Counted from the stretch's first letter, positions 1 to 10,789 are shown. The stretch is DNA of 64,000 nucleotides from CAZCCV01 sp964497515 (GCA_964497515.1 CAZCCV010000009.1:14578-78577); one strand, 5' to 3'. A program made the numbers and translations. The notes: generated by a model not told the origin, from the sequence alone.

Positions 1-34
1 GCTGAGAGCCACAGCAGATATATGTAACATAGCA

Positions 35-52
35 CCTGGTAATTATACCAGG
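35..52 (-). terminator. Hairpin downstream of the transglutaminase-like gene
   Basis: A perfect 7-bp inverted repeat (CCTGGTA / TACCAGG) with a 4-nt loop lies just after the stop codon of the minus-strand gene. No T-run follows on the minus strand, so a rho-independent terminator is only a possibility. Confidence 0.3.
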
Positions 53-56
53 CACG

Positions 57-1520
57 TCACTCGTACTTTTCGATGTCAGCCCTAAGCGATCCAAAGACTG
101 GAGCCATCTCGAACATATTAGTGGCATCTCCCTCGGTGAGCTTAATATGAGTGGCATCCACAAACGATTTGTTCTGTGTGGGGTCAAACGCAACCCATTC
201 GCCGACGAAGCTCTCAGCCCAAGCGTGGTAGTAGAAGCTGCCGTTCATATATACAAGCCCGGCTACGATTCGAGTGGGTATGCCTGCTGCACGTGCAAGA
301 GATGCGTACAGTATTGCATAGTCACGGCAGACGCCGGCCTTGTTTTTGAGAACATCCACCGCAGGACGAGCAATGCCAATATCTGTCCGCGGCTTCATAT
401 TTCCATAAACCCACGACTGGATCTTTGACGCTGCTTTAAATGCCGATTTCTCTTGCCCCACTATCTGCTTTGCTTTTCCTCTTATTTCCCAGGCATCACT
501 CTGTAGATATGTAGTAGCTTTCAGATACTCAGCAACCGCATCATCAGTAACAGGGAGTTTTGCAGACTTAGATCCATCGAACTTACGGGCAGTTATGACG
601 AATTCTGCAGAACGTTCGTCGCCTTTCGGCTCGAGCCATTTTGCCGTCTGGCGGTGATCGCTAATCGCCATTCGCGGTTCGATCTTACCCGAGAGTTTCA
701 CCTTCAGCTTTTTGATAGATCTCGGGTTTGGTAAATCGATGTTTGCACGCACACCTGTCGCTACCACGAAGTCGTCTGGAGGAGTATAGTTCTCGTCAAT
801 GCCATTTACTGCATCCTGTGCAGATTCGATCAGCATTGTCAGCCCCATATTGGCTACTGATTTGATAATCGTTCCATCGGCAGTCTGCCAGGTAGTGACT
901 CCACCCATACTGCCTGTAGAGCTTTTGACAGCGTATGTATTGTAGGTTTTTCCACCGACTTCCACCTTCTCCTTGTGTAGAACCTCTGAGGTAGCAGTAT
1001 CGATTGTGAGAGTCATTGGGTTGAAATAGCGTGTGGAAGTCTTCCGACCGATCTGAGGTTCTCCCGAACCTACAGCATACATCGAATCGCTTACGAGACT
1101 AACCCCCTCGGGTATCTCTACAGTCTTCTCAGATTCCCCATTTGCAGTGACAACCTTGCATTTGATCTCACGATCGAAGTATCTGGCCTCAATCCGAGTT
1201 CGCTCACCACCTGAGGCCATATCGTAAGACTGAAAAACAGGGGTCATTTGTTGGTCTGTATATGTAGACGTGCTTATGTCCTGCTGCACTGTGGAACCGA
1301 GAAGAACCATCTTGGTTCTGATGAAACTGGTAATCTTATAGCCAGGTTTGTCCTCAAAAACCGTCGCCTCAGTCGTAATACGCATATAGCCCATCTTCTG
1401 CCCTGCCATATATACACCGAGCCACTGTTCTGAAATAGGATCAGCGGCTTGAGAAAGCAGCGGGAGAGAAACCAGGTAGAGTACGGCAGCGAACAACGGG
1501 GAAAAACTAATCTTCTTCAA
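57..1520 (-). CDS. Secreted transglutaminase-like (papain-fold) protein
   Basis: A 487-residue exported protein with a C-terminal transglutaminase-like domain. The catalytic triad can be read as Cys398 (AGVCRDYA), His432 (YYHAWAES) and Asp446 (AFDPTQN). The N-terminus is a signal peptide (KK, then a hydrophobic run ending SQAADP). The start is taken as the TTG at 1520, because GAAGGAG stands 7 nt upstream and the signal peptide then begins correctly; the open frame runs 42 codons further upstream but would put residues before the signal. Proteins with this core can be proteases, amidases or cross-linking enzymes, and the substrate cannot be told from sequence. It follows atpC in the same direction after 147 bp, so it may be read through from the atp operon, though no functional link is known. 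Confidence 0.8.
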   Translation of the reverse strand: MKKISFSPLFAAVLYLVSLPLLSQAADPISEQWLGVYMAGQKMGYMRITTEATVFEDKPGYKITSFIRTKMVLLGSTVQQDISTSTYTDQQMTPVFQSYDMASGGERTRIEARYFDREIKCKVVTANGESEKTVEIPEGVSLVSDSMYAVGSGEPQIGRKTSTRYFNPMTLTIDTATSEVLHKEKVEVGGKTYNTYAVKSSTGSMGGVTTWQTADGTIIKSVANMGLTMLIESAQDAVNGIDENYTPPDDFVVATGVRANIDLPNPRSIKKLKVKLSGKIEPRMAISDHRQTAKWLEPKGDERSAEFVITARKFDGSKSAKLPVTDDAVAEYLKATTYLQSDAWEIRGKAKQIVGQEKSAFKAASKIQSWVYGNMKPRTDIGIARPAVDVLKNKAGVCRDYAILYASLARAAGIPTRIVAGLVYMNGSFYYHAWAESFVGEWVAFDPTQNKSFVDATHIKLTEGDATNMFEMAPVFGSLRADIEKYE

Positions 1521-1667
1521 TCGGGACTCCTTCAGAGAAAATGGTCTGAAGTATATATACCACAAAACCCACAAGTATACTGACGGTTGGCCAAACCAAC
1601 CGATAAACAAAGAGCTCAAAAGGATTTTCCCCTTCGAGCCCTCCAATTGACGGTTAAAACCAGCAGT

Positions 1668-2081
1668 TTAGCGTCCTTCGCCCACCCTGATTCTGTTGAT
1701 AGCTCGCTTTAGAGCTACTTCGGCGCGGGTAAAGTCTACACCCTCCTCGGCGTGCGCAAGCCATTCCTTGGCACGATGTTCGGCCTCTCTGGCACGGTCG
1801 ATATCGATGTCTTCAGCCTTCTCCGCTGCATCCGATAGCGCAGTTACCCGGTTCTCCGAGACTTCCATAAACCCCTGAGTTGTAGCAATGCGAGTCTCTG
1901 AGCCATCAGCGCGCCTTACACGCATTTCTCCGATAATCAGTTCGGTTATCATCGGAGCGTGATTCGCCATTATGCCAAGATACCCCTCGGCGCCGGGTGC
2001 AACAAGCGACACCACCTGATCATCCGAAATAAGCACCTTATCTGGCGTTACAATCTCAAGAGTGAATGTCTTTTCGGCCAT
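1668..2081 (-). CDS. atpC: F-type ATP synthase epsilon subunit
   Basis: A 137-residue epsilon subunit of the F1 central stalk. It has the N-terminal beta-sandwich (FTLEIVTPDKVL, then GAEGYLGIMANHAPMI) and the C-terminal two-helix part (about residues 88-135) that in this family can extend and inhibit ATP hydrolysis. The length is normal. It starts 2 bp after atpD ends, so it is translationally coupled. It is the last ATP synthase gene of the operon. Confidence 0.97.
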   Translation of the reverse strand: MAEKTFTLEIVTPDKVLISDDQVVSLVAPGAEGYLGIMANHAPMITELIIGEMRVRRADGSETRIATTQGFMEVSENRVTALSDAAEKAEDIDIDRAREAEHRAKEWLAHAEEGVDFTRAEVALKRAINRIRVGEGR

Positions 2082-2083
2082 AG

Positions 2084-3639
<1,556 letters not shown>

Positions 3640-4497
3640 TTATGCCAGTGCCTCTGCACCACCAACAATCTCCAAAAGTTCCGTCGTAATCATCTCCTGA
3701 CGCGCCTTATTGTATGACAGCGTCAGGTTGTCGATGACTTCGCCAGCGTTCGATGTAGCAGCAGTCATTGCAGTCATACGCGCGCCGTGTTCACTCGCTA
3801 CAGCTTCGACAGCAGCCCTGAAAACCTGCGTATCCACAAAACTCGGCAGCAGTCTTGCAAACAGGCGGGTAGCATCCGGCTCGAAAATGTAATCATTCGG
3901 AGCCTCGCGATCCTCTCCACCCGGAGCTTCAATCGGCAGTATCTTCAGCGCAGTAGGCCGCTGAACAGCAGCATTGATGAACTTGCCGTAAACGAGGTAT
4001 ACCGCGTCCACCTCTTTGGATGCGAACATATCCCGCACCATATTTGCCGCACCCCGAACGTCAGAAAACTGGATGTTGGAGGCTGGAAGAGACTGGCTCA
4101 ACACCATCTTGTACGGCTTGCGTCTGAAAGAATTGACCGTCTCCCGGCCAATCACCAACACCTTGACAGTAGAAGGGTGACGCCCAGCCAGAAGATCCAA
4201 CGCAGCTCGCACCATATTGACGTTGTAACTGCCAGCGAGTCCGCGCTCCGCACCGATTATAATGACTGCAATGTTCTCTTCGGGTCTGACTTCAAGCAGC
4301 GGATGCTCCACCTGAGAAGCTGCACGCGACAGACTCTCAAGCATCAAAAACATCTTGTCTGCATACGGTCTGGCCGATTCCGCGCGTTCCTGAGCTCTTC
4401 TGAGCCTAGCCGCCGCGACCATCTTCATTGCATTAGTTATCTGCTGTATATTTTTTACGACGCGTATACGGCGTCGAATATCTCGCATACTGGCCAT
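3640..4497 (-). CDS. atpG: F-type ATP synthase gamma subunit
   Basis: A 285-residue central-stalk rotor subunit. It has the conserved N-terminal helix (RDIRRRIRVVKNIQQITNAMKMVAAARLRRA, in parts) and the matching C-terminal helix (ITTELLEIVGGAEAL) that together form the coiled-coil shaft. It starts 3 bp after atpA ends. The length is usual for bacteria and nothing is missing. Confidence 0.98.
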   Translation of the reverse strand: MASMRDIRRRIRVVKNIQQITNAMKMVAAARLRRAQERAESARPYADKMFLMLESLSRAASQVEHPLLEVRPEENIAVIIIGAERGLAGSYNVNMVRAALDLLAGRHPSTVKVLVIGRETVNSFRRKPYKMVLSQSLPASNIQFSDVRGAANMVRDMFASKEVDAVYLVYGKFINAAVQRPTALKILPIEAPGGEDREAPNDYIFEPDATRLFARLLPSFVDTQVFRAAVEAVASEHGARMTAMTAATSNAGEVIDNLTLSYNKARQEMITTELLEIVGGAEALA

Positions 4498-4500
4498 TTG

Positions 4501-6021
4501 TTACTGACCTGCCATAAACTCCGCTTTGTAGTCTGCAATCGCGCCCGCCAGAAGTTCGGCGGTTTCGTCACTGAAATCACCAGTCTTCTCGATGTTGTGG
4601 GCTACAACTGCACATTTCTCATCGACGTATGCATAAAGACCTTTTTCGAAGTCTCTGATACGCTCGTTAGGAATATCATCCAGATAGCCGTTAGTAGCAG
4701 CGTAGATGATCATTGTCTGGTTCGCAACCGGCATCGGTGAATACTGCGGCTGTTTAAGTGTCTCAACGATCTTCGAACCTCTGTTAAGCTGTGACTGTGT
4801 AAACTTGTCGAGATCGGTAGCAAACTGTGCAAACGCCTGAAGCTCCCAATAACGAGCCAAGTCAAGTTTCAGTTTGCTTGCGACATTCTTCATCGCCTTA
4901 GTCTGCGCCTTAGAGCCAACTCGCGAAACCGACAACCCAACGTTAATCGCAGGTCGAATCCCCGAATAGAACAGTTCGCTTTCCAGATATATCTGGCCAT
5001 CGGTGATCGAAATAACATTAGTTGGAATATACGCCGAGACATCTCCCGCCTGAGTCTCGATAATAGGAAGCGCTGTAAGGCTTCCTGCGCCGAGATCATC
5101 GGAGAGTTTCGCCGCACGTTCGAGAAGTCGCGCGTGCAGATAGAATATGTCGCCGGGATATGCTTCGCGACCCGGAGGACGCCTGAGAAGCAGCGATACC
5201 TGCCTGTACGCCTGTGCGTGTTTGGAAAGATCGTCGTAGACCACCAGGGCATGCTTGCCTGTATCTCGGAACTCTTCACCTATAGCACAACCCGCATACG
5301 GTGCAATATATTGAAGGGGAGCCGGATCACTCGCCGAGGCTACAACAATGGTGGTGTATTCCATAGCACCATTTGCATTCAACACCTCAACTATTCCCGC
5401 AACAGTAGAGAGTTTCTGCCCAATTGCTACATATATGCAGTAGACGCCTTTATCCTTTTGGTTAAGGATGGCATCGATGGCTATTGCTGTTTTGCCTGTC
5501 TGTCGGTCACCGATTATGAGCTCTCTCTGCCCTCTCCCGATGGGAATCATAGAGTCAACTGCCTTAAGCCCTGTTGCGAGGGACTCGTTAACAGTCTGGC
5601 GTTCGACCACGCCGGGTGCTTTAGACTCAATATGCCGACGCTTCTCAGCGACAACGGGGCCTTTGCCGTCAAGCGGGTCACCGAGTGAGTTCACCACTCT
5701 TCCCAAGAGTGCATCGCCTACAGGAACGTCGATAATGCGTCCCGTGCGCTTAACTGTATCACCTTCCTGAATCCCTTCGTCAGGCCCCATTATGATGATA
5801 CCGACGTTGTCTTCTTCGAGGTTGAGCACCATTCCCATAACACCGTTAGGGAACTCAACCAACTCGCTTGCCATTACATCCTCAAGGCCGTAGACGCGTG
5901 CAATTCCATCGCCCACTTGAAGCACGGTTCCGACACCGACTTCTTTTATCTCTTTTTTGTAAGAGGCAAGTTGTTTCTCCAGTACGTTCGTTACTTCTTC
6001 AGGCTTTATCTTCGCAGCCAT
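4501..6021 (-). CDS. atpA: F-type ATP synthase alpha subunit
   Basis: A 506-residue nucleotide-binding, non-catalytic subunit of F1. Walker A GDRQTGKT is at residues 171-178, and the arginine-finger region [10 protein letters not shown] is present in the C-terminal half. The N-terminal segment ([15 protein letters not shown]) matches the part that contacts the delta subunit. It lies 47 bp downstream of atpH in the order H-A-G-D-C normal for bacteria. Confidence 0.99.
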   Translation of the reverse strand: MAAKIKPEEVTNVLEKQLASYKKEIKEVGVGTVLQVGDGIARVYGLEDVMASELVEFPNGVMGMVLNLEEDNVGIIIMGPDEGIQEGDTVKRTGRIIDVPVGDALLGRVVNSLGDPLDGKGPVVAEKRRHIESKAPGVVERQTVNESLATGLKAVDSMIPIGRGQRELIIGDRQTGKTAIAIDAILNQKDKGVYCIYVAIGQKLSTVAGIVEVLNANGAMEYTTIVVASASDPAPLQYIAPYAGCAIGEEFRDTGKHALVVYDDLSKHAQAYRQVSLLLRRPPGREAYPGDIFYLHARLLERAAKLSDDLGAGSLTALPIIETQAGDVSAYIPTNVISITDGQIYLESELFYSGIRPAINVGLSVSRVGSKAQTKAMKNVASKLKLDLARYWELQAFAQFATDLDKFTQSQLNRGSKIVETLKQPQYSPMPVANQTMIIYAATNGYLDDIPNERIRDFEKGLYAYVDEKCAVVAHNIEKTGDFSDETAELLAGAIADYKAEFMAGQ

Positions 6022-6068
6022 AGGTTCTCCTCAGTCAAAAGCGCGGTAACAACTGTCTGCCGCACTCG

Positions 6069-6611
6069 CTACTGTCTATCCAAAAACTCGTCTTTCATCC
6101 TCCTGAGATGGCCGACAATACTCCCATCCATGATAGTGTCACCGATGCGCACTATCAGACCACCAATTATCGACGGATCCACTTCGGTAGAAAGCGTCAC
6201 CTGTCGACCTGTGCGCTTTGAGAGTCTCATTTGGAGCTGCGTACCCTCGTCCTCTGTCAACTCTACTGCGGATGTCACTTTTGCAACTACAATTCCGCGG
6301 ACTTCGTTTGCCAGAGAGACAAACTCGGCCTCCGTCTCCACGATAATCTCTTCTCGCCTATTATCAATAAGCAAATACAGGTAGAAAAGCGTTATTTCGT
6401 GAATCTTGTCGGCAAAGACATCCTTCACCACATCGCGCTTTTTCTCTGTAGGGATAAGCGGCGAAATAATAGCTTCTTTCAGCTTTGGGACACTCTCACA
6501 GGTGTAAGAAATCAGCCCCAAGTCACTTTCAACCGCGTCGATAATCCCCTGCGATTGTGCTGAGGCAAACAGCGCCGCGGCGTACCGCCTGACTATGCGC
6601 TTATCTATCAC
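6069..6611 (-). CDS. atpH: F-type ATP synthase delta subunit
   Basis: A 180-residue peripheral-stalk subunit that joins F1 to the b subunits. The N-terminus (IVRRYAAALFASAQ) and the C-terminal GGLIVRIGDTIMDGSIVGHLRRM block are the family signatures. It overlaps the end of atpF by 4 nt (ATGA), a sign of translational coupling. The length is normal. Confidence 0.96.
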   Translation of the reverse strand: MIDKRIVRRYAAALFASAQSQGIIDAVESDLGLISYTCESVPKLKEAIISPLIPTEKKRDVVKDVFADKIHEITLFYLYLLIDNRREEIIVETEAEFVSLANEVRGIVVAKVTSAVELTEDEGTQLQMRLSKRTGRQVTLSTEVDPSIIGGLIVRIGDTIMDGSIVGHLRRMKDEFLDRQ

Positions 6612-7102
6612 TTCGATTCCTCTATTGATGAGATAAACTGGTCGATAAGCTTGCGGTGGGCAGCATCATCCATCGACTCTTCCAGCAGCTTCGAGGACGT
6701 GCCGATAACCAGATCAGCAACATCCTGGCGAAGTGACACCAGAGTCTTTTCACGGGATCTTGCCAGTTCCTCTTCGCCACGCTGAATCACCGCTTCAGCT
6801 TTTGCTCTAGCCTCTGCAACAATCTCGTCTCGAATCGCCTGGGACTCTTTTACCGCTGCCTGGATTCGCTCTCTGGCCTCGAGTTCAATACCAGCCAATC
6901 GACTCTCGTAGTCGCGGCGCAAACCTTCCATAGTGTCCCGCTCGCGATTGGCGGTAGCATAGGTGTCTGCTATCTCGGATTTTCTATCTTCCAGCAGTTG
7001 GCCAATAGGACCGAACAGGAACCGCTTGAAGATGAAGAGCAACAGTATGAATCCGCCAATTTGCAGGATTAAAACTTTCGGATCTATATCAAGTATATTC
7101 AC
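6608..7102 (-). CDS. atpF: F-type ATP synthase b subunit
   Basis: A 164-residue peripheral-stalk subunit. One N-terminal membrane helix (about residues 10-27) is followed by a long charged helix rich in Glu, Arg and Ala that forms the stalk coiled coil. Only one b gene is seen, so the stalk is expected to be a homodimer rather than the b/b-prime pair of photosynthetic bacteria. Confidence 0.95.
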   Translation of the reverse strand: MNILDIDPKVLILQIGGFILLLFIFKRFLFGPIGQLLEDRKSEIADTYATANRERDTMEGLRRDYESRLAGIELEARERIQAAVKESQAIRDEIVAEARAKAEAVIQRGEEELARSREKTLVSLRQDVADLVIGTSSKLLEESMDDAAHRKLIDQFISSIEESK

Positions 7103-7178
7103 TTCGTGCTTCCGTTATGTTGACGAATAAGAAGAACCCTGGGGCGGTCGCCGTTGTCCGCCCCAAACCAGTCGACTA

Positions 7179-7445
7179 CTAGACCAACTTTTCGATCAGC
7201 GCAGTTGCTGAAGGTACGCCAAGGAAGAGCAGGATGAGTGCGATCAGCAGAGCGTAGATTACCAGCGACTCAATAAGAGCCAAACCGATAATCATCGCAG
7301 TCTGGATTCGTCCTGCCGCCTCCGGTTGGCGAGCGATGCCCTCAAGGGCAGCGCTGGCGGCCTTGCCTTGAGCGATTGCACCGGGAATTACCGCAATCGG
7401 CACTCCAAAACCGATTGCCAGAACCAGAGCGACTAAAAATGACAT
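7179..7445 (-). CDS. atpE: F-type ATP synthase c subunit (ion-binding ring)
   Basis: An 88-residue two-helix hairpin protein of the rotor ring. The polar loop ARQPEA is at residues 38-43 and the ion-carrying carboxylate is Glu59 in LIESLVIY. Gln26 and Ser60 occupy positions used for Na+ liganding in sodium-type rings, but the next position is Leu61 rather than Thr, so coupling-ion specificity is uncertain. The ATG overlaps the atpB stop in TAATG, so the two are coupled. Confidence 0.97.
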   Translation of the reverse strand: MSFLVALVLAIGFGVPIAVIPGAIAQGKAASAALEGIARQPEAAGRIQTAMIIGLALIESLVIYALLIALILLFLGVPSATALIEKLV

Positions 7446-8218
7446 TAACTTTGTCCTCCTTCTTGCTGATGTGCGTGATCTTCGTGATCTCCGAGCCCCA
7501 CAGCTATATATATCGAAACGAGCATCGAGAAGACTAACGCCTGCACGAAGCCCGAAAAGACCGCAAACAACAACATCGGGAACTGCAGCGGAACAAGAAT
7601 ATGCCCCATGACGTTGGTTACGATAAGGATGAGAATGGCGATTACCATATCCTCACCAAAGATGTTGCCAAAAAGACGGATAGTGAGCGAAAGCGGTCTG
7701 GCCAGCTCACCGATGATGTGAAGCGGGAACAGAAGTGGAGCGAGCCACAATGGCTCACCCAGGAAGTGTTTAATATAGTTTTTGAACCCCACTCCACGTA
7801 TGCCGTAGTATTGCACTATGAAAAATGCAGCAATAGCCATCCCTGCAGCCGTATTGATGTTGGCCGTCGGCGATATAAAACCGGGGATAATACCAAAGAT
7901 ATTCATCGTTAGAATAAAGATGAATATAGTGCCGATGACAGGAGTGAACTTGCTGCCCTTGTCCTGGCCGATAATATTTCTGGTGAAGCCATCGAGGGAT
8001 TGATAAACCCATTCCATCGCGGTTTGCAGACCGCCTTGAGGTATCTTTTGCAGCCGTCTTGTAGTCAGAAACGCCAGAACACCCAGAATAACAATAACGA
8101 ACCACGTAACCGGAACGGCTTCGGGTATCCAACTAGGCAAAATATGATACGTATAGAGGAAGTGCAGCCAAGTACCGTGTTCCAGCCCTGCTGCCGGGCT
8201 TGCAGCCTCTCCGTGCAA
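7445..8218 (-). CDS. atpB: F-type ATP synthase a subunit
   Basis: A 257-residue membrane subunit that forms the ion half-channels against the c-ring. The essential arginine is Arg181 in [13 protein letters not shown]. Several hydrophobic helices are clear, including the last pair ([18 protein letters not shown] and [13 protein letters not shown]). The C-terminal tail is His/Asp/Glu rich ([13 protein letters not shown]), which is not a conserved family feature. It overlaps atpE by 1 nt. Confidence 0.97.
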   Translation of the reverse strand: MHGEAASPAAGLEHGTWLHFLYTYHILPSWIPEAVPVTWFVIVILGVLAFLTTRRLQKIPQGGLQTAMEWVYQSLDGFTRNIIGQDKGSKFTPVIGTIFIFILTMNIFGIIPGFISPTANINTAAGMAIAAFFIVQYYGIRGVGFKNYIKHFLGEPLWLAPLLFPLHIIGELARPLSLTIRLFGNIFGEDMVIAILILIVTNVMGHILVPLQFPMLLFAVFSGFVQALVFSMLVSIYIAVGLGDHEDHAHQQEGGQS

Positions 8219-8231
8219 AAGAAAAAACCTC

Positions 8232-8615
8232 CTATTGCCCCAAACGTTTGTTTAGCGCAATACCAACCACTTTTAACACCATTATCGCTTGAGTCAGTAT
8301 CAGTCCGACACAGAATCCGATAATGACATCTACTCGGCGTGTCAGGACCACACCGATAACAACACTCACAACTGCAGTCAACTGGAATGCCGAGAATACA
8401 GTCAAAGATCGGCCAGATGAAATCTTTCCAGGAACAAAGACCCGTCTGACTATATAGTCAAGGCTTGCGAGCACTCCCAAACTGATAGCCGCTCCCACAG
8501 TGAACCCCAGCGCAACGAACCACTTCTGCACCGAGAGCAGCATGATAGCGACTATCGCCCACACCACAATACTAGTTCGATAAGTGCGATGCATAAATCC
8601 TTCGTCAATATGCAT
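8232..8615 (-). CDS. atpI: ATP synthase subunit I (AtpI-like membrane protein)
   Basis: A 127-residue protein with four predicted membrane helices, placed between atpZ and atpB as expected for AtpI. In other bacteria AtpI helps assemble the c-ring or insert Mg2+/Ca2+. The sequence is weakly conserved in this family, so position and hydropathy carry much of the call. The preceding gene ends one base before its ATG. Confidence 0.75.
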   Translation of the reverse strand: MHIDEGFMHRTYRTSIVVWAIVAIMLLSVQKWFVALGFTVGAAISLGVLASLDYIVRRVFVPGKISSGRSLTVFSAFQLTAVVSVVIGVVLTRRVDVIIGFCVGLILTQAIMVLKVVGIALNKRLGQ

Positions 8616-8828
8616 TTAAACCTTCAGCAGCAGCTTAATCGATTCATAAAGGCCTGCAGCCAGCCCAATGAGTGTAAAAACGAAAGTCAGCCAAGGACTC
8701 GTATCAAACTTTTTGTCCAACCACAATCCGATTACCAGCCCAACGCCTACAGAGATTAGGATAAGAAACCCAATGCTCGATATCGATCCCAGCGCTCTTA
8801 TCCACTCTCGATTCGAGTCCTGCCGCAT
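8616..8828 (-). CDS. atpZ: AtpZ/AtpI family small membrane protein
   Basis: A 70-residue protein with two membrane helices and the family motif GLVIGLWLDKKFDTSPWLT, where a Gly-rich helix is followed by LD and a short charged turn. It is the first gene of the atp operon. GGGAG lies 7 nt before the ATG. In Bacillus-type operons AtpZ and AtpI act together as a small Mg2+/Ca2+ transporter feeding the ATP synthase; whether that holds here is unknown. Confidence 0.8.
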   Translation of the reverse strand: MRQDSNREWIRALGSISSIGFLILISVGVGLVIGLWLDKKFDTSPWLTFVFTLIGLAAGLYESIKLLLKV

Positions 8829-8882
8829 TCGGGTGCTCCCAAACCAGAATAAAAAATCAGAAGTTGACCGTAACAGACACTG

Positions 8883-8929
8883 AAAAAGGGCAATTGATTA
8901 GCACAACATACCACTAATCAACAATGCCC
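8883..8929 (-). terminator. Terminator-like hairpin in the atp operon leader
   Basis: On the minus strand a long imperfect stem (arms 8914-8929 and 8888-8901, the latter reading CTAATCAATTGCCC, 12-nt loop) is followed directly by five T residues. It lies between the predicted atp promoter and atpZ, about 20 nt into the transcript. It could be an attenuator or a terminator that insulates the operon. Confidence 0.55.
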
Positions 8930-8954
8930 TAAGCGATACAAAAACCCGTGACAG

Positions 8955-8985
8955 ATTATAGCATAGTCCGAATCGGACATTCCAA
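8955..8985 (-). promoter_or_regulatory. Predicted atp operon promoter with internal palindrome
   Basis: The minus strand has a perfect -10 TATAAT (8960-8955) with an extended TGC just before it, and a weak -35 TTGGAA 19 bp upstream. The spacer holds a 13-bp palindrome with arms GTCCGA and TCGGAC (8966-8978), a possible repressor site. Confidence 0.6.
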
Positions 8986-8997
8986 CAGGTAATCTAC

Positions 8998-9032
8998 AAC
9001 GAGGCGCCTTCACTGATGAAAGGCGCCTCGTT
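8998..9032 (-). terminator. Strong hairpin terminator after the minus-strand prepilin-like gene
   Basis: A perfect 13-bp stem (AACGAGGCGCCTT / AAGGCGCCTCGTT) with a 9-nt loop starts 24 bp after the gene's stop. The following minus-strand sequence is only moderately T-rich. It separates this gene from the atp promoter. Confidence 0.7.
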
Positions 9033-9056
9033 CATTTTAGCAAAAACTGATAGAGT

Positions 9057-9779
9057 CTATGGTGGAACCGGGCAGAAAATGCGCTTTCCGTTCTTATACA
9101 TTGCGTTATCGAACTGAAGCCCACCAGGAAGTCTTCCCGAGTGCCCGTCCAGATAAGTTATGGTAGCGTAACCACCGTGAACGTGGGTAGTCTTGTCAAC
9201 GTAGCAGAAGTTTGTGTCGTTGACCAATGGATATATCGTAGGGTCAGTATTATCATCAATAACCATTGGCAGTTTTGCCGGCTCTGAGATTAAACCGAAT
9301 TTGATAGATCCGTAGTCCAATCCACCTTTGAAGTTCGGAACCAGTCCAGGGTTGTACTGTCCAAAAATGCTTCGAGTGAGGTATGCGTTGAACACTAGTG
9401 AATACTTGGGAAGTCGACCCGCACTATTTTTCATAGCAGCAGTACATCTCAGTATGCTCGACCCTGCGTTACCGCTTTTGAGGTACTTCCAAAGTGGACC
9501 GTTCATTATGTTCGTCTGACCACTGGCGTACGGATCAACACCGCCACCATCAAGCGATCCCCACCAGTTCTCGTGTGGGCCACCGCCATCGTTGTCGTCT
9601 GCATACAGCAAAATTGCCTGACCGATCTGTCTGCTATTGCTCAGACACTTTGTCTCCTGTGATTTCCGCTTGGCAGACATAAACACAGGGAACAAGATCG
9701 CGGCGAGAATGGCAATAATGGCAATTACTACTAAAAGCTCTATCAGTGTGAAGCCTTGTTTCTGCTTAACCAACTGCAT
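9057..9779 (-). CDS. Prepilin-type pseudopilin-like protein
   Basis: A 240-residue protein with a class III prepilin leader: a short charged stretch, then [20 protein letters not shown], with peptidase cleavage expected after the Gly and a Glu at position 5 of the mature form. The C-terminal part holds the HVHGGYATITYLDGH block typical of the large families of such proteins in Armatimonadota and Planctomycetota. Role is unknown: it may be a minor pilin, a pseudopilin of a type II system, or a surface protein. The start is taken as the ATG at 9779, because GGAGAGG lies upstream of it and nothing lies before the ATG at 9794. A similar gene is divergently placed at 10076. Confidence 0.85.
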   Translation of the reverse strand: MQLVKQKQGFTLIELLVVIAIIAILAAILFPVFMSAKRKSQETKCLSNSRQIGQAILLYADDNDGGGPHENWWGSLDGGGVDPYASGQTNIMNGPLWKYLKSGNAGSSILRCTAAMKNSAGRLPKYSLVFNAYLTRSIFGQYNPGLVPNFKGGLDYGSIKFGLISEPAKLPMVIDDNTDPTIYPLVNDTNFCYVDKTTHVHGGYATITYLDGHSGRLPGGLQFDNAMYKNGKRIFCPVPP

Positions 9780-9825
9780 TAGCCCCCTCTCCATTCATTG
9801 TCACTAGCAGGGTCTTACATTACTC

Positions 9826-9853
9826 ATTATAGGGGGGCTTTTTCGATGGTCAA
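9826..9853 (-). promoter_or_regulatory. Sigma-70-type promoter of the minus-strand prepilin-like gene
   Basis: TTGACC and TATAAT are separated by 16 bp on the minus strand, about 47 bp before the chosen start codon. This is one of the best promoter matches in the window. The rest of the divergent gap to 10075 shows only a weak promoter for the plus-strand gene. Confidence 0.75.
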
Positions 9854-10020
9854 CCCAGATTACACTGTTTTCGACCCTTTTCAGTAAGATTACGTGTTAA
9901 TACGTACGCCAGAAGCCTGTGTTTCGATGACAGAACTGAACAGGTGCACAGGTAGCATCTTGGCTTAAGCTATTATTACCAAAACTTAGCACTATATTGC
10001 TCGATAAGTCAGAATTATGG

Positions 10021-10029
10021 TGGCATAAT
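10021..10029 (+). promoter_or_regulatory. Possible extended -10 promoter of the plus-strand prepilin-like gene
   Basis: TGGCATAAT fits an extended -10 element (TGn plus a hexamer one base off TATAAT) 46 bp before the start codon. No good -35 is present. Confidence 0.35.
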
Positions 10030-10075
10030 GTGATTAAATGGTCATATCAGCAAATGGATCCTTGGAGGCTCTCAA

Positions 10076-10789
10076 ATGAAAAAGCAAGGTTTTACACTGA
10101 TTGAGCTGCTGGTTGTTATTGCAATAATTGCAATCCTCGCCGCAATACTCTTTCCTGTATTTATCTCGGCAAGACAGAAAGCGTGGCAGACTCAGTGCTC
10201 GTCGAACCTGAGACAGATTGGCATGGCAATGACTCAGTATATCGACGATAACGGTGGTCGCTACCCTATGTGGGTAGACTTTAGAGCAGAAGGCTACCGA
10301 TGGTTCGATGCCGTGCAGAAGTATTCGAAGAGCAAACTCCTCACTCGGTGTCCCCTTTACGGTAACAAAGACAAAAGCAAACCTGTTACTTACTGGAGAA
10401 ACGTCTATACGGATTATTGGTCCAATATGTCCGGAGTTGCGCCCCCGCTTACGACAGCCATTGTCTTTCCAAGAAGCACCTGTCTGCTGATGGAAGGTCC
10501 TCCAAACCCTTCCGAATGGACTTGGTGGGGTCCACCGTTCTGTCGGACGCCTACCGACCCATCAATCGACCCGGATTCCGACCTCATCCATTTGGGCAGA
10601 GGCAATGTGCTGTTCTGCGATGGTCATATTCAAACTCTGGATCACAACTCGTGGAAGAGTGACAGAGTCGGAACCAGCGAGGGCAATCCGCTGTTCGACC
10701 TTCCCAATAAAGGTGTACTGCCAACCGGCAACCTGGCGCGCTGGGCAGATAGAAACGACGGCAGCCATCCGTGGTTCAGAGGGGACTAA
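10076..10789 (+). CDS. Prepilin-type pseudopilin-like protein
   Basis: A 237-residue protein with the leader MKKQ followed by [20 protein letters not shown], cleaved by prepilin peptidase after the Gly. The mature part continues [28 protein letters not shown], a helix seen in these families, and ends with a globular domain carrying [17 protein letters not shown], the H-x-DGH block. GGAGG is 8 nt before the ATG. It resembles the divergent neighbour in its first 60 residues and its C-terminal block but differs elsewhere. No secretion or pilus machinery gene is in the window. Confidence 0.88.
   Translation: MKKQGFTLIELLVVIAIIAILAAILFPVFISARQKAWQTQCSSNLRQIGMAMTQYIDDNGGRYPMWVDFRAEGYRWFDAVQKYSKSKLLTRCPLYGNKDKSKPVTYWRNVYTDYWSNMSGVAPPLTTAIVFPRSTCLLMEGPPNPSEWTWWGPPFCRTPTDPSIDPDSDLIHLGRGNVLFCDGHIQTLDHNSWKSDRVGTSEGNPLFDLPNKGVLPTGNLARWADRNDGSHPWFRGD

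Noticed and set aside
1521..1646. A longer N-terminus for the transglutaminase-like protein from the ATG at 1646.
   Set aside because: It would put 42 residues before the signal peptide, and the TTG at 1520 has a good ribosome binding site.
3787..4740. A 317-codon open frame on the plus strand opposite atpG and atpA.
   Set aside because: It lies entirely antisense to conserved genes, resembles no family, and has no start signal.
8888..8929. The long inverted repeat as a transposon end or small mobile element.
   Set aside because: No target duplication and no second copy in the window were seen; the T-run fits a terminator better.
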